Below are positions 1 through 5,607 of a stretch of DNA of 8,579 nt, in pieces (within the stretch, counting starts at the first letter, position 1; the number at the start of each line of letters is the position of its first letter). The notes beneath the pieces were generated by a model, which saw nothing but the letters and a program-made list of their open reading frames with translations, ran no database searches and was not told where the DNA came from. Position numbers and translations under genes: made by a program. Origin of the DNA: an uncultured Ardenticatenia bacterium (GTDB lineage Bacteria; Chloroflexota; Anaerolineae; Promineifilales; Promineifilaceae); NCBI GenBank assembly GCA_937858165.1, contig CALLZA010000333.1, positions 1-8,579 on the forward strand, read 5' to 3'.

Positions 1-129
1 TTACAGTCAGGCAGTCCAGCACAATGGCGCAATCAGGTAGCGAATGGGCTGGAAGTGTTGACTGTTCTGTCGACGCATTGAAGCGACAGTGTATGACTCG
101 AGCGGACTCAACGATTGTTTTTGTTTTTT
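1..129. other. Unassigned non-contiguous sequence outside the sequencing adapter
   Basis: This stretch lies on the outer side of a complete Illumina P7 adapter, so it was not joined to the neighbouring genomic DNA in the cell. Its base composition is close to balanced, unlike the strongly GC-rich remainder of the window. It ends in a T-rich run (about 115-129) just before the adapter. I see no gene in it. It may be a chimeric library or read fragment, or another synthetic oligonucleotide; I cannot identify it. Confidence 0.7.
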
Positions 130-195
130 CAAGCAGAAGACGGCATACGAGATCTAGTACGGTCTCGTGGGCTCGGAGATGTGTATAAGAGACAG
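130..195 (+). other. Illumina Nextera P7 adapter with i7 index and Tn5 mosaic end (contamination)
   Basis: Three synthetic blocks follow one another exactly. Positions 130-153 are the P7 flow-cell sequence (CAAGCAGAAGACGGCATACG then AGAT). Positions 154-161 are an 8-base index, CTAGTACG, whose reverse complement CGTACTAG I recognise as Nextera i7 index N702. Positions 162-195 are the Nextera read-2 transposon sequence, ending in the 19-base Tn5 mosaic end at 177-195 (AGATGTGTATAAGAGACAG). Genomic DNA begins at 196. This is untrimmed library adapter, not biology, and everything to its left should be removed from the contig. Confidence 0.98.
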
Positions 196-1152
196 CAGTT
201 GCGTCTGGTCGAAGCGCGTGGCGATGACGGTGATGCGCACCTCGTCGCCCATCTCCTCATCGATGACCGCGCCGAAGATGACGTTGGCATCGGGGTGGGT
301 CGTCTCGCGGATCACTTCGGCGGCCTGGTTGACCTCGTAGAGGCTGAGCGTCGTGCCGCCGGTGATGTTGAACAGGACGCCTTGCGCGCCGTCGATGGTC
401 ACGTCCAGAAGACGCGAGCTGATGGCCTGCTCGGCGGCGATGCGCGCCCGATCTTCGCCCGTGCCGCGGCCAACAGCCATCAACGCCGCGCCACCCTGGG
501 TCATGATCGTCTTTACGTCGGCAAAGTCAAGGTTGATGAGGCCGGGGACGGTGATCAACTCGGTGATGCCCTGGATTCCCTGCCGTAGCACGTCGTCGGC
601 CAGTTGGAACGACTCCTGCAACGACATGCGCTTGTCAGTGACTTCCAGCAGCCGGTCATTGGGAATCACGATCAGGGTGTCGACGTGTTCCTGAAGCTCC
701 TGGATGCCGCGGTCGGCCGATTGCGCCCGCCGGCTGCCCTCGAAGTGGAACGGGCGGGTCACGACGCCGATGGTCAGCGCGCCCATCTCGCGGGCCACGC
801 GGGCTACGACCGGCGCGGCGCCGGTGCCTGTGCCGCCGCCCATACCGGCGGTGACGAAGACCATGTCGGCCCCTTGCAGCACCGACTGAATCTCGTCTAT
901 CGACTCAGCGGCCGCTTTCTCGCCCTGATCAGAGTAACCACCTGCTCCCAGGCCGCGCGTCAGCTTGTCGCCGATGCGCACCCGAATCGGCGCATTGGAT
1001 AGAGCGAGCGCCTGGTTATCTGTGTTGAGGGCGACGAAGTCTACACCTCGCACGCCCTCGGCGATCATGCGATTAACCGCGTTATTGCCCGCACCTCCGA
1101 CACCGACAACACGGATGCTGGCGGCGCTATCCGTATTCGTGTTTCGTTGCAT
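196..1152 (-). CDS. ftsZ: Cell division protein FtsZ, 3' end missing (partial)
   Basis: FtsZ is the tubulin-like GTPase that polymerises at midcell into the Z-ring and recruits the division machinery. The 319 genomic codons show the N-terminal nucleotide-binding motif around [13 protein letters not shown] (residues 17-29), NTD at 43-45, the tubulin signature GGGTGTG (105-111), PNDRLLEV (164-171) and the T7 loop NLDFAD (207-212). The T7 loop carries the two acidic residues (D209, D212) that activate GTP hydrolysis in the neighbouring subunit. The sequence stops near the end of the globular core; the flexible linker and the conserved C-terminal peptide that binds FtsA/ZipA-type partners are absent because the contig ends. 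Thirteen further apparent residues and a TAG stop (154-195) are adapter. The ATG at 1152 is preceded by a purine-rich GAGGAAGGGG (1163-1172), a plausible ribosome binding site. The T3 loop reads GAGGYSD (69-75) where most FtsZ have GAGGNPE or GAGANPE. A small HTH gene lies 70 bp upstream in the same direction. No ftsA or ftsQ is adjacent. Confidence 0.97.
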
Positions 1153-1222
1153 CCTCTTTTATCCCCTTCCTCAATCATGGTGAGTAAAGAGTGCAATGTT
1201 GACGCCGAGATAGCCAGTGCGG

Positions 1223-1435
1223 TTAGAAAAGGGTCGCTTTGTTGCCCGGGCGACCGTCGTAGCCACTAGCGAATTGCTCCAGGACTGATTTCTCAACCAG
1301 CCACTTGTTGCCGAACTTAATGGCAGGCAGCTTGCCGTCGCGTATGAGGCGACGCACCGACTCCGGATGAATCCCTAACCGTTTGCTGACTTGATCGACA
1401 TCGGCATAGCTTTCCAATAAGGTCTCTTTACTCAT
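1223..1435 (-). CDS. Small excisionase/MerR-type helix-turn-helix DNA-binding protein
   Basis: This is a 70-residue single-domain DNA-binding protein of the excisionase-family HTH type. Residues about 13-32 (VDQVSKRLGIHPESVRRLIR) form the helix-turn-helix. Residues 33-48 (DGKLPAIKFGNKWLVE) form the beta wing with the typical G-K-L-P-A and W-L-V pattern. The last 15 residues are polar and probably disordered. The ATG at 1435 is preferred because a GGAG box (1442-1445) sits six bases before it; an earlier ATG at 1441 and a TTG at 1453 are in frame but lack such a site. The gene is 70 bp upstream of ftsZ in the same orientation with no convincing promoter between, so the two may be co-transcribed. 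A promoter overlapping tandem repeats lies upstream, which suggests autoregulation. Its specific target is not visible. Proteins of this family also occur on mobile elements, but no integrase is seen here. Confidence 0.85.
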   Translation of the reverse strand: MSKETLLESYADVDQVSKRLGIHPESVRRLIRDGKLPAIKFGNKWLVEKSVLEQFASGYDGRPGNKATLF

Positions 1436-1510
1436 AGCCATCTCCGCTGACAAGAGGCGCTTCTTCTTCCCAGAGAATCGCCCAGCCCAATGCTGTTGCT
1501 GTCATGCGGG

Positions 1511-1538
1511 ATATTACAACATATTGCAACAATACAAC
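1511..1538. repeat. Direct repeats, one helical turn apart, upstream of the HTH gene
   Basis: Two 10-base copies, ATATTACAAC (1511-1520) and ATATTGCAAC (1521-1530), abut each other and are followed by a shortened third unit AATACAAC (1531-1538). A 10-base period places the units on the same face of the helix, as in operator arrays. They overlap the predicted -10 box of the HTH gene, a position where a bound protein would block RNA polymerase. The likely binder, by position only, is the HTH protein itself. Confidence 0.6.
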
Positions 1539-1557
1539 AGTAAATTGGGTAAGTCAA
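1529..1557 (-). promoter_or_regulatory. Predicted sigma-70 type promoter for the HTH gene (and possibly ftsZ)
   Basis: Reading the minus strand, TTGACT (1557-1552) is a five-of-six match to the -35 consensus. TATTGT (1534-1529) is a four-of-six match to the -10 consensus, and the spacer is 17 bases. Transcription would start near 1522, leaving an ~87-base leader before the ATG at 1435. The -10 box lies inside the direct repeats at 1511-1538. Confidence 0.5.
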
Positions 1558-1678
1558 TAGTACTAGAAACGCAAGCGGATGTTTTTACATAACTTGATCC
1601 AGGCGTCATTTAGCCGGGGCAAGTAGGCGTGAATGACTACCTTCTCTGGCGTCAGGGGAAGAGCAAGCAGAAAGAGTA

Positions 1679-1751
1679 GCACGCAGATGACGCTGACCAG
1701 AAAAAGCAGTCTCATCAGCGAAAATCAGCCGAATCAGCGTCATCTGCGTGC
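1679..1751. repeat. Palindromic element with perfect 18-bp arms
   Basis: The left arm GCACGCAGATGACGCTGA (1679-1696) is the exact reverse complement of the right arm TCAGCGTCATCTGCGTGC (1734-1751), with a 37-base loop. The right arm and the loop also contain repeated ATCAGCG-like units (1714-1720, 1724-1729, 1733-1739) about 9-10 bases apart. It starts 29 bp beyond the stop codon of the MEMO gene. It has no T-tract, so it is not a classical terminator, although a stem this long could stop transcription or protect the mRNA 3' end. A degenerate relative is at 3836-3926. It looks like a REP/MITE-type dispersed intergenic element. Confidence 0.75.
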
Positions 1752-1780
1752 CATCTCTTGATGTGGACTTGGGCGAGGGA

Positions 1781-2998
1781 TCAGTCGAGCAGCAAGCCAC
1801 AAATAGAGACGAGAGAAGTGTCGGCCGCGTCGGCCGGGCAGTGGTCGTAGGCCGCCCGCTGCCCGGTGGTTGGGCCGAGGTAGCTCAGCATCAGGTAGAG
1901 GGGCGAAAAGCCGCAGATGCGATTGCGGTCTTCCACGGCGGCGATGCGGTCATAGAAGACGGCCGCGTCGCCGGCCATGACTGAGGCCATCAGCGCCTCA
2001 TCTTCGCCCCGCAGGCGCTGCCGCCGCGCCGCATCCATGCCGAATGCATCGCCAAAGGCCGGGCCGACGTGGGCCAGATCGACCGAGCCGACAGCCAGGA
2101 CGCGCCGCCCGGTCGTCTCGCGCCGCAACGTGTCCAGAAAGCGGCCGAGACGCGCGTCGCCGCTGGGGTGGCCCCTGCCGGTGACGAAGTGGTGGAACGA
2201 GCCGACGAGAATGGGCACCATTGGGCAGGGGGCGACGCCGGCGGTGTGGAAGACGTGGTGGAGCCAGACGGCCGACAACTCGATCGAGTGCTCCTGGCGG
2301 TGGTTCAACTCCTCGGCGAAGGCTGCTTCCGGCCCCAGCGCCGCGGCCAGACGGTCGATCAGCGCGGCGTCAGTCGGCAGGACGCCGTAGGGTGTGGCGT
2401 AGGGCAGCGGCGTCAGGGTGACGCTGCCCCGCCCGCCGTTGTGGTCGGTGCCGAAGATGAGCACCAGGTCGGCGGCCAGGACTGCCGGCGCGGCCCGCCG
2501 CCAGACGCGGGCGTAGACGGGGCCGCCGCGCTGATAGTCGATGTGGGGTGAGACAACGCCGCGGCCTTGCCACGCCTCCCGCATTGGTTCGTCGCCGCTG
2601 CCATAGCCATGGAAGAGGGCGCTGAGAGCCTCCGGCGCGGCCGGGTAGCTAAGGTCGGCCAGAGCGGGCGGGCGGAAGGGCTGGGCGCGGTAGTCGGAAA
2701 GCAGCGCCCGGCGACGTCCCTCGGAGCGCTCGTTGACCAGCAGGAACGCCGCGTCCAGTTGGGCCAGCGCCTCACTGATGACGTCGAACGGCACCGGTGC
2801 GCCCAACCGCTCGCTTAGCGCGGCCTGAATCTGACGTGGGCTGCGCGTGCCGTCGCAAAAGGGCAGCATCTGGGCCAGCGCCTGGGGGAAGATGAGCTGG
2901 CGCTCGCCAAGCTGCCACGGGTCGCGCAGCAGCCACATCGGCTCGCCTTGGTGGTGAATGGGTTGGAAGTCGAGCGCCCGCAGATGGGGGTTGGTCAT
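1781..2998 (-). CDS. amrB: MEMO-family protein (AmmeMemoRadiSam system protein B) with N-terminal extension
   Basis: This 405-residue protein belongs to the MEMO family, a fold related to class III extradiol dioxygenases and often encoded in bacteria with AMMECR1 and radical-SAM partners of unknown reaction. The C-terminal ~260 residues hold the family core: PHIDY (H152), GTDHNG (H186), EHSIE (236-240), SVDLAH (D307, H310) and ICGFSP (C362). These correspond to the conserved metal-site His, His, Asp/His and Cys positions of human MEMO1, so the site looks intact. Residues ~1-100 form an added small domain (LRDPWQL, FCDGTRSPRQI, LDAAFLLVNE) that resembles a PqqD-like peptide-binding or winged fold; this is only a resemblance. 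The start at 2998 is chosen because TAGGA lies about six bases before it and MTNPHLRALD matches how relatives begin. An ATG at 3046 would add 16 unlikely residues. The gene lies 51 bp downstream of the FHA gene, probably in one operon. No AMMECR1 or radical-SAM gene is in the window. The substrate is unknown. Confidence 0.88.
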   Translation of the reverse strand: MTNPHLRALDFQPIHHQGEPMWLLRDPWQLGERQLIFPQALAQMLPFCDGTRSPRQIQAALSERLGAPVPFDVISEALAQLDAAFLLVNERSEGRRRALLSDYRAQPFRPPALADLSYPAAPEALSALFHGYGSGDEPMREAWQGRGVVSPHIDYQRGGPVYARVWRRAAPAVLAADLVLIFGTDHNGGRGSVTLTPLPYATPYGVLPTDAALIDRLAAALGPEAAFAEELNHRQEHSIELSAVWLHHVFHTAGVAPCPMVPILVGSFHHFVTGRGHPSGDARLGRFLDTLRRETTGRRVLAVGSVDLAHVGPAFGDAFGMDAARRQRLRGEDEALMASVMAGDAAVFYDRIAAVEDRNRICGFSPLYLMLSYLGPTTGQRAAYDHCPADAADTSLVSICGLLLD

Positions 2999-3049
2999 CG
3001 GGAGTCCTACCGCAATGGGCGTGGGGGACGAAGCGTGGCCGTCCATGCC

Positions 3050-3766
3050 TTACGGGCAGGGGGACGCTAAACCCAGGGAGCCGAGGATCGTCTCGAAAAG
3101 TGATTGGGCGGGGCCACAGTAAAGCAGCCGCCCCTGGTCATAGGCGTCGAGAATAAGAAACGTCCCGGCGCAGACCAGCAACAGCGCCACCAACAAGCCG
3201 CAGCCAATGAGCAGAGCGCGGCCGCGGCGCGGCGGCTCGTTGTAGAGCGGCGGCGGATAGGTGGCGGGAGCGGCCGGTGGGGGCGAATAGGGCGGCGCGG
3301 CGACTGGCGGTGGCGCGGCCATGACCGGCGCGGGGGCCGCGGCCGGGCGGGGGGGCGCGGCCGGCCGCGGCTGGGCATCGTAGCCCGGCGGGGGGGCCAG
3401 CATCTCGGTCGGCCTCTCGGAGATAGCAATGGGTGGTTCCGGCGGCGCGAGTGGCGCGACCGGCGACGAGACAAAGCGCAAGCGCACCGTGTCGCCCAGG
3501 TCGATGGTGTCGCCGTCCTGGAGCAGCGTCAGATGGCTGATGCGCTGGCCGTTGACAAACGTGCCGTTCGTGCTGCCGATGTCCTCCACGGCATAGCCAT
3601 CGGCCCGGCGCAGGACACGCGCGTGACGGCGTGAGACTTCTGCGTCGGCCAGGACAAGTTCATTGCCGGCGCTGCGGCCAATGGTCACCTGGTCTTGTTG
3701 GAGAGCAAAGCGCAGGCTGGAGACCGGCCCACGTTCAACAACGAGAAGCGCTTCGGTTTCGTTCAT
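3050..3766 (-). CDS. FHA-domain protein with Pro-rich linker and C-terminal membrane anchor
   Basis: The 238-residue protein has a forkhead-associated domain at residues ~10-98, a module that binds phosphothreonine peptides. All signature motifs are present: GRS (30-32), SRRHA (45-49) and GSTNGTFVNG (64-73), including the phosphate-contacting Arg/Ser and the structural His and Asn. A Pro/Ala-rich linker of about 75 residues follows (~103-179). Then comes a basic RRGR stop/anchor and one hydrophobic helix (~184-206). The last 32 residues contain two cysteines. The expected topology is FHA domain in the cytoplasm, tethered to the membrane, with a short tail outside. Such proteins usually work with Ser/Thr kinases, but none is visible here. 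The ATG at 3766 has no strong ribosome binding site; a TATAGT lies 9 bases before it. The MEMO gene follows 51 bp downstream on the same strand. Confidence 0.9.
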   Translation of the reverse strand: MNETEALLVVERGPVSSLRFALQQDQVTIGRSAGNELVLADAEVSRRHARVLRRADGYAVEDIGSTNGTFVNGQRISHLTLLQDGDTIDLGDTVRLRFVSSPVAPLAPPEPPIAISERPTEMLAPPPGYDAQPRPAAPPRPAAAPAPVMAAPPPVAAPPYSPPPAAPATYPPPLYNEPPRRGRALLIGCGLLVALLLVCAGTFLILDAYDQGRLLYCGPAQSLFETILGSLGLASPCP

Positions 3767-3775
3767 GGCTCGCTA

Positions 3776-3781
3776 ACTATA
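3776..3781 (-). promoter_or_regulatory. Candidate -10 box close to the FHA gene start
   Basis: The minus strand reads TATAGT, a five-of-six match to the -10 consensus, ending nine bases before the ATG at 3766. If used, the mRNA would have only a two- or three-base leader. I see no good -35 hexamer at the expected distance, so this is tentative. Confidence 0.35.
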
Positions 3782-3835
3782 GCCCGCAAAACAGCCCGCG
3801 GCGAATCTCAGAGCAATCGCATAATAGAAACAGTA

Positions 3836-3926
3836 GCACACTGATGACACTTATGTAGCTGCTTTTCGCTGATCAGAGAATGCTTATCGGCGAAGATGGG
3901 CGCTCCTGGTAGCGTCATCTGCGGGC
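3836..3926. repeat. Degenerate copy of the palindromic element, overlapping a gene end
   Basis: The arms GCACACTGATGACACT (3836-3851) and AGCGTCATCTGCGGGC (3911-3926) are inverted repeats with 12 of 16 positions complementary. They closely resemble the arms of the element at 1679-1751; the right arms share AGCGTCATCTGCG. The loop also contains an ATCAGCG-type unit (minus strand, 3868-3874). The right arm supplies the TGA stop codon (3915-3917) and the last codons of the upstream membrane-protein gene. Confidence 0.55.
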
Positions 3927-4631
3927 CATTCTGGCGTCGCTGACGATGGTGTCGCGCACGAGGCGGCGGACGGCGTCATCTTCGGCCGACAGGTAGACCG
4001 TCACCCGGCGCGGCGGCGGCAGATCGTCGTGGCCGCTCTCGTGCTGCTGGCCGAAGCGCGTGAACTCCGGCCCCCAGCGGGCCAGAAAGCTGACGGCCAA
4101 CGTAGCCCTGGGGTGTGGCCCAAACAGCAGCAGTCCCTCGCGCAGCTCTTGCAGGCTGCGAGCGTCGAAAAACTGGTAGAGGAACTTGCCCGGCTCCTCT
4201 TCAGCCATGACAACGTGGTCACCCAGGGGCACGCGCCAATACTTAGCCGGGCGCAGCAGCAAGCGGCTCTCGCGGCCGCTGACGCTGAACAGGCCCGTGG
4301 CCAAAATGGTCAGCCGTTCGTTGGGCGGCAAGGTCGCCGGTTCGGGCGCGCTGTCGCCGACAGCCCGGTTGGGCACAAAGCGATTGTAGTTGTCGCGCTT
4401 GGCCCGCCAGAGCGAGTAGTTGCCCCACAGGGTAATGAGCAGGATGGCGACCATCATCCCCGACGGCCACGCCATGACCCAACCTACGAACAGGGCCACA
4501 ATGGGCAGCCAGCGGACCAGGGCGCCGAGCCGGATGCCCAGCAACGAGCGCCGGTTCAACCCGTGGGCCAGAGCGTACATGCGGCTAAGGTAGGCGTAGT
4601 AGGCGCGGTGCAGGGGCGAAAGGGCGTCCAT
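3915..4631 (-). CDS. Hypothetical two-helix membrane protein
   Basis: I do not recognise the family of this 238-residue protein. An aromatic and basic N-terminus (MDALSPLHRAYYAYLSRMYA) precedes two closely spaced hydrophobic helices at ~41-54 and ~57-72, forming a membrane hairpin. The remaining ~165 residues are soluble and probably cytoplasmic. They include a possible beta-rich middle part (LTILATGLFSVSGRESRLLLRP) and a charged C-terminus. No catalytic motif is evident. The ATG at 4631 is preferred because a TACAAT box ends seven bases before it, an arrangement also seen at neighbouring genes. The alternative ATG at 4667 would overlap the methyltransferase stop codon by four bases (ATGA) and add 12 residues, implying translational coupling. 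Either way it follows the methyltransferase closely, so the two are likely co-expressed. Its stop codon lies inside the inverted repeat at 3836-3926. Confidence 0.75.
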   Translation of the reverse strand: MDALSPLHRAYYAYLSRMYALAHGLNRRSLLGIRLGALVRWLPIVALFVGWVMAWPSGMMVAILLITLWGNYSLWRAKRDNYNRFVPNRAVGDSAPEPATLPPNERLTILATGLFSVSGRESRLLLRPAKYWRVPLGDHVVMAEEEPGKFLYQFFDARSLQELREGLLLFGPHPRATLAVSFLARWGPEFTRFGQQHESGHDDLPPPRRVTVYLSAEDDAVRRLVRDTIVSDARMARR

Positions 4632-4638
4632 CGGGCCT

Positions 4639-4644
4639 ATTGTA
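4639..4644 (-). promoter_or_regulatory. Candidate -10 box seven bases before the membrane-protein ATG
   Basis: The minus strand reads TACAAT, five of six consensus bases, followed by AGGCCCG and then ATG at 4631. Initiation about seven bases downstream would give a leaderless mRNA. No clear -35 hexamer is present. It lies just downstream of the methyltransferase stop codon. Confidence 0.4.
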
Positions 4645-4663
4645 GGCGATCGCGTGGCGGCTG

Positions 4664-5398
4664 TCATCGGTCTTCTGGCCCGTTGGGGCGGCGGGCGATG
4701 CCGACCAGATGGATGTGCCGATCGGCCGGCAGCCGATCCTCGACCGCGGCCATTGCCCGGAACATCGGCCGCGAGAAAGCCAGGTAGGTCGGGTCAGCCA
4801 CGAACTCCAGCGTCGCCAGCGACAGGCCAGCGGCGGCGCACAACCCGGCCAGGGCGGCGGCCGAGTTGGCCCGGTAAGTGGTCGGGAAAGTGTCGGCCTC
4901 ACTCCGACCATAGAGCCGGTCGACCAGCCGCCCCTGTGCCCGGCCCAGCCGCCCGGCGACGCGGTTGGCCCAGGCCAGCGGGTGACGAGCGTTGGGCGTG
5001 ATGAAGACGAAGACGCCGCCGGGGCACAGGACGCGGCCAATCTCCGCGAACGTGGTTGCCGGGTCGGGCAGGTGCTCCAGCAGCCAACTGGCGGCGACAA
5101 CATCGAAGGTGGCCGGGGCTAGCGGCAGCCGGCCGCTGAGGGCCGCGGCGCGGGGCAGGCGCGGCAAGCGGTGTTGGCTCAGCGAGTCAAAGTCGGGGTC
5201 GATGCCGACGATGCGCGCCGGGGGAAAGTCGAGCTGCTCCACCAGCCCGCCCCGACCGCAGCCCAGATCGAGCAGGCGCGCCCTCGGGCCGAGCGCGTCC
5301 CGCACGTGGGCGGCGAAGCGCTCCGTGGCCGGCCGCCAGCCGGGGTGCGACGCGGCGTAGACCTCGCGCCAGGTGTTTTGTTGGTCGAGGGAGAGCAT
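4664..5398 (-). CDS. Class I SAM-dependent methyltransferase
   Basis: The 244-residue protein has the Rossmann-type SAM-binding fold. Motif I is LLDLGCGRGG (42-51). The acidic motif II that binds the ribose is VGIDPD (64-69). A motif IV-like FDVVAASWLLEHLPDP (98-113) is followed by the family's typical FAEIGRVLCPGG and the VFVFITPN strand. This layout matches the Methyltransf_11/UbiE-like group, which methylates small molecules or lipids; the acceptor cannot be told from sequence. The start at 5398 is chosen because the protein becomes family-like there (MLSLDQQNTWREVY) and a TACAAT box sits six bases before it. The frame stays open to an ATG at 5518, but the extra 40 residues translate repeats and a hairpin and look non-coding. 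It is divergent from the lipoprotein gene at 5608 and followed by the two-helix membrane protein. Confidence 0.9.
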   Translation of the reverse strand: MLSLDQQNTWREVYAASHPGWRPATERFAAHVRDALGPRARLLDLGCGRGGLVEQLDFPPARIVGIDPDFDSLSQHRLPRLPRAAALSGRLPLAPATFDVVAASWLLEHLPDPATTFAEIGRVLCPGGVFVFITPNARHPLAWANRVAGRLGRAQGRLVDRLYGRSEADTFPTTYRANSAAALAGLCAAAGLSLATLEFVADPTYLAFSRPMFRAMAAVEDRLPADRHIHLVGIARRPNGPEDR

Positions 5399-5404
5399 GG
5401 GGTG

Positions 5405-5410
5405 ATTGTA
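5405..5410 (-). promoter_or_regulatory. Candidate -10 box six bases before the methyltransferase ATG
   Basis: The minus strand reads TACAAT then CACCCC then ATG (5398). There is no purine-rich ribosome binding site between. The spacing fits a leaderless transcript beginning at or next to the start codon. A -35 match is not evident. Confidence 0.45.
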
Positions 5411-5420
5411 CCCGGTAGGG

Positions 5421-5441
5421 GTGGCGAGTGGCGAGTGGCGA
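5421..5441. repeat. Three perfect tandem copies of GTGGCGA
   Basis: The heptamer GTGGCGA occurs at 5421-5427, 5428-5434 and 5435-5441 without interruption. It lies in the divergent intergenic region, immediately upstream of the methyltransferase -10 box where a -35 or activator site would be expected. Function unknown. Confidence 0.8.
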
Positions 5442-5447
5442 AGCGCG

Positions 5448-5473
5448 GCGTCCGCATCTGAGAATGCGGACGC
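5448..5473. other. Perfect 10-bp palindromic hairpin in the divergent promoter region
   Basis: GCGTCCGCAT (5448-5457) and ATGCGGACGC (5464-5473) are exact reverse complements around a six-base loop. It has no T-tract on either side. Placed between two divergently transcribed genes, it could be an operator for a dimeric regulator. It could equally be a small REP-like element. Confidence 0.65.
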
Positions 5474-5594
5474 AGCCGGTAGCGGGCGCACCTGAGGATG
5501 GGCACTCCATGAGGCCACGAGCCGAGCGGCTGAGAGTCGGCTGATAGGTCGTGCCGCGGCGCGGGAAATGGCTTTGCGACGGTGGGTGACGGAG

Positions 5595-5600
5595 TAGAAT
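5595..5600 (+). promoter_or_regulatory. Candidate -10 box seven bases before the lipoprotein ATG
   Basis: TAGAAT (five of six consensus bases) is followed by CACGCCC and the ATG at 5608, so transcription would begin at about the A of the start codon. GGAG at 5591-5594 is 13 bases from the ATG, too far for an ordinary ribosome binding site. TTGCGA (5574-5579) is a weak -35 candidate with a short 15-base spacer. Confidence 0.45.
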
Positions 5601-5607
5601 CACGCCC

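Larger units (their letters stand above)
1436..1780. other. Intergenic gap between the MEMO gene and the HTH gene
   Basis: I see no gene in these ~345 bases. The part nearest the HTH gene (about 1501-1560) is conspicuously AT-rich and holds a promoter and direct repeats. The part nearest the MEMO gene (1679-1751) holds a perfect long-armed inverted repeat. The stretch between (about 1561-1678) has no feature I can support. Confidence 0.7.

Noticed and set aside
115..588. 157-codon plus-strand frame at the window start
   Set aside because: It begins in the adapter (FFQAEDGIRD...DVYKRQ is translated Nextera sequence) and then runs antisense through ftsZ.
1511..1538. Short direct repeats as a CRISPR fragment or replication iterons
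   Set aside because: Units are only 10 bases with no spacers and no cas or rep gene nearby; an operator array fits better.
1606..1800. 64-codon minus-strand frame in the gap next to the MEMO gene
   Set aside because: It runs through the inverted repeat and overlaps the MEMO 3' end; composition is not protein-like and no ribosome binding site was found.
4905..5518. Methyltransferase start at 5518 adding 40 residues
   Set aside because: The extension translates the tandem heptamers and palindrome of the intergenic region; family-like sequence begins at 5398.
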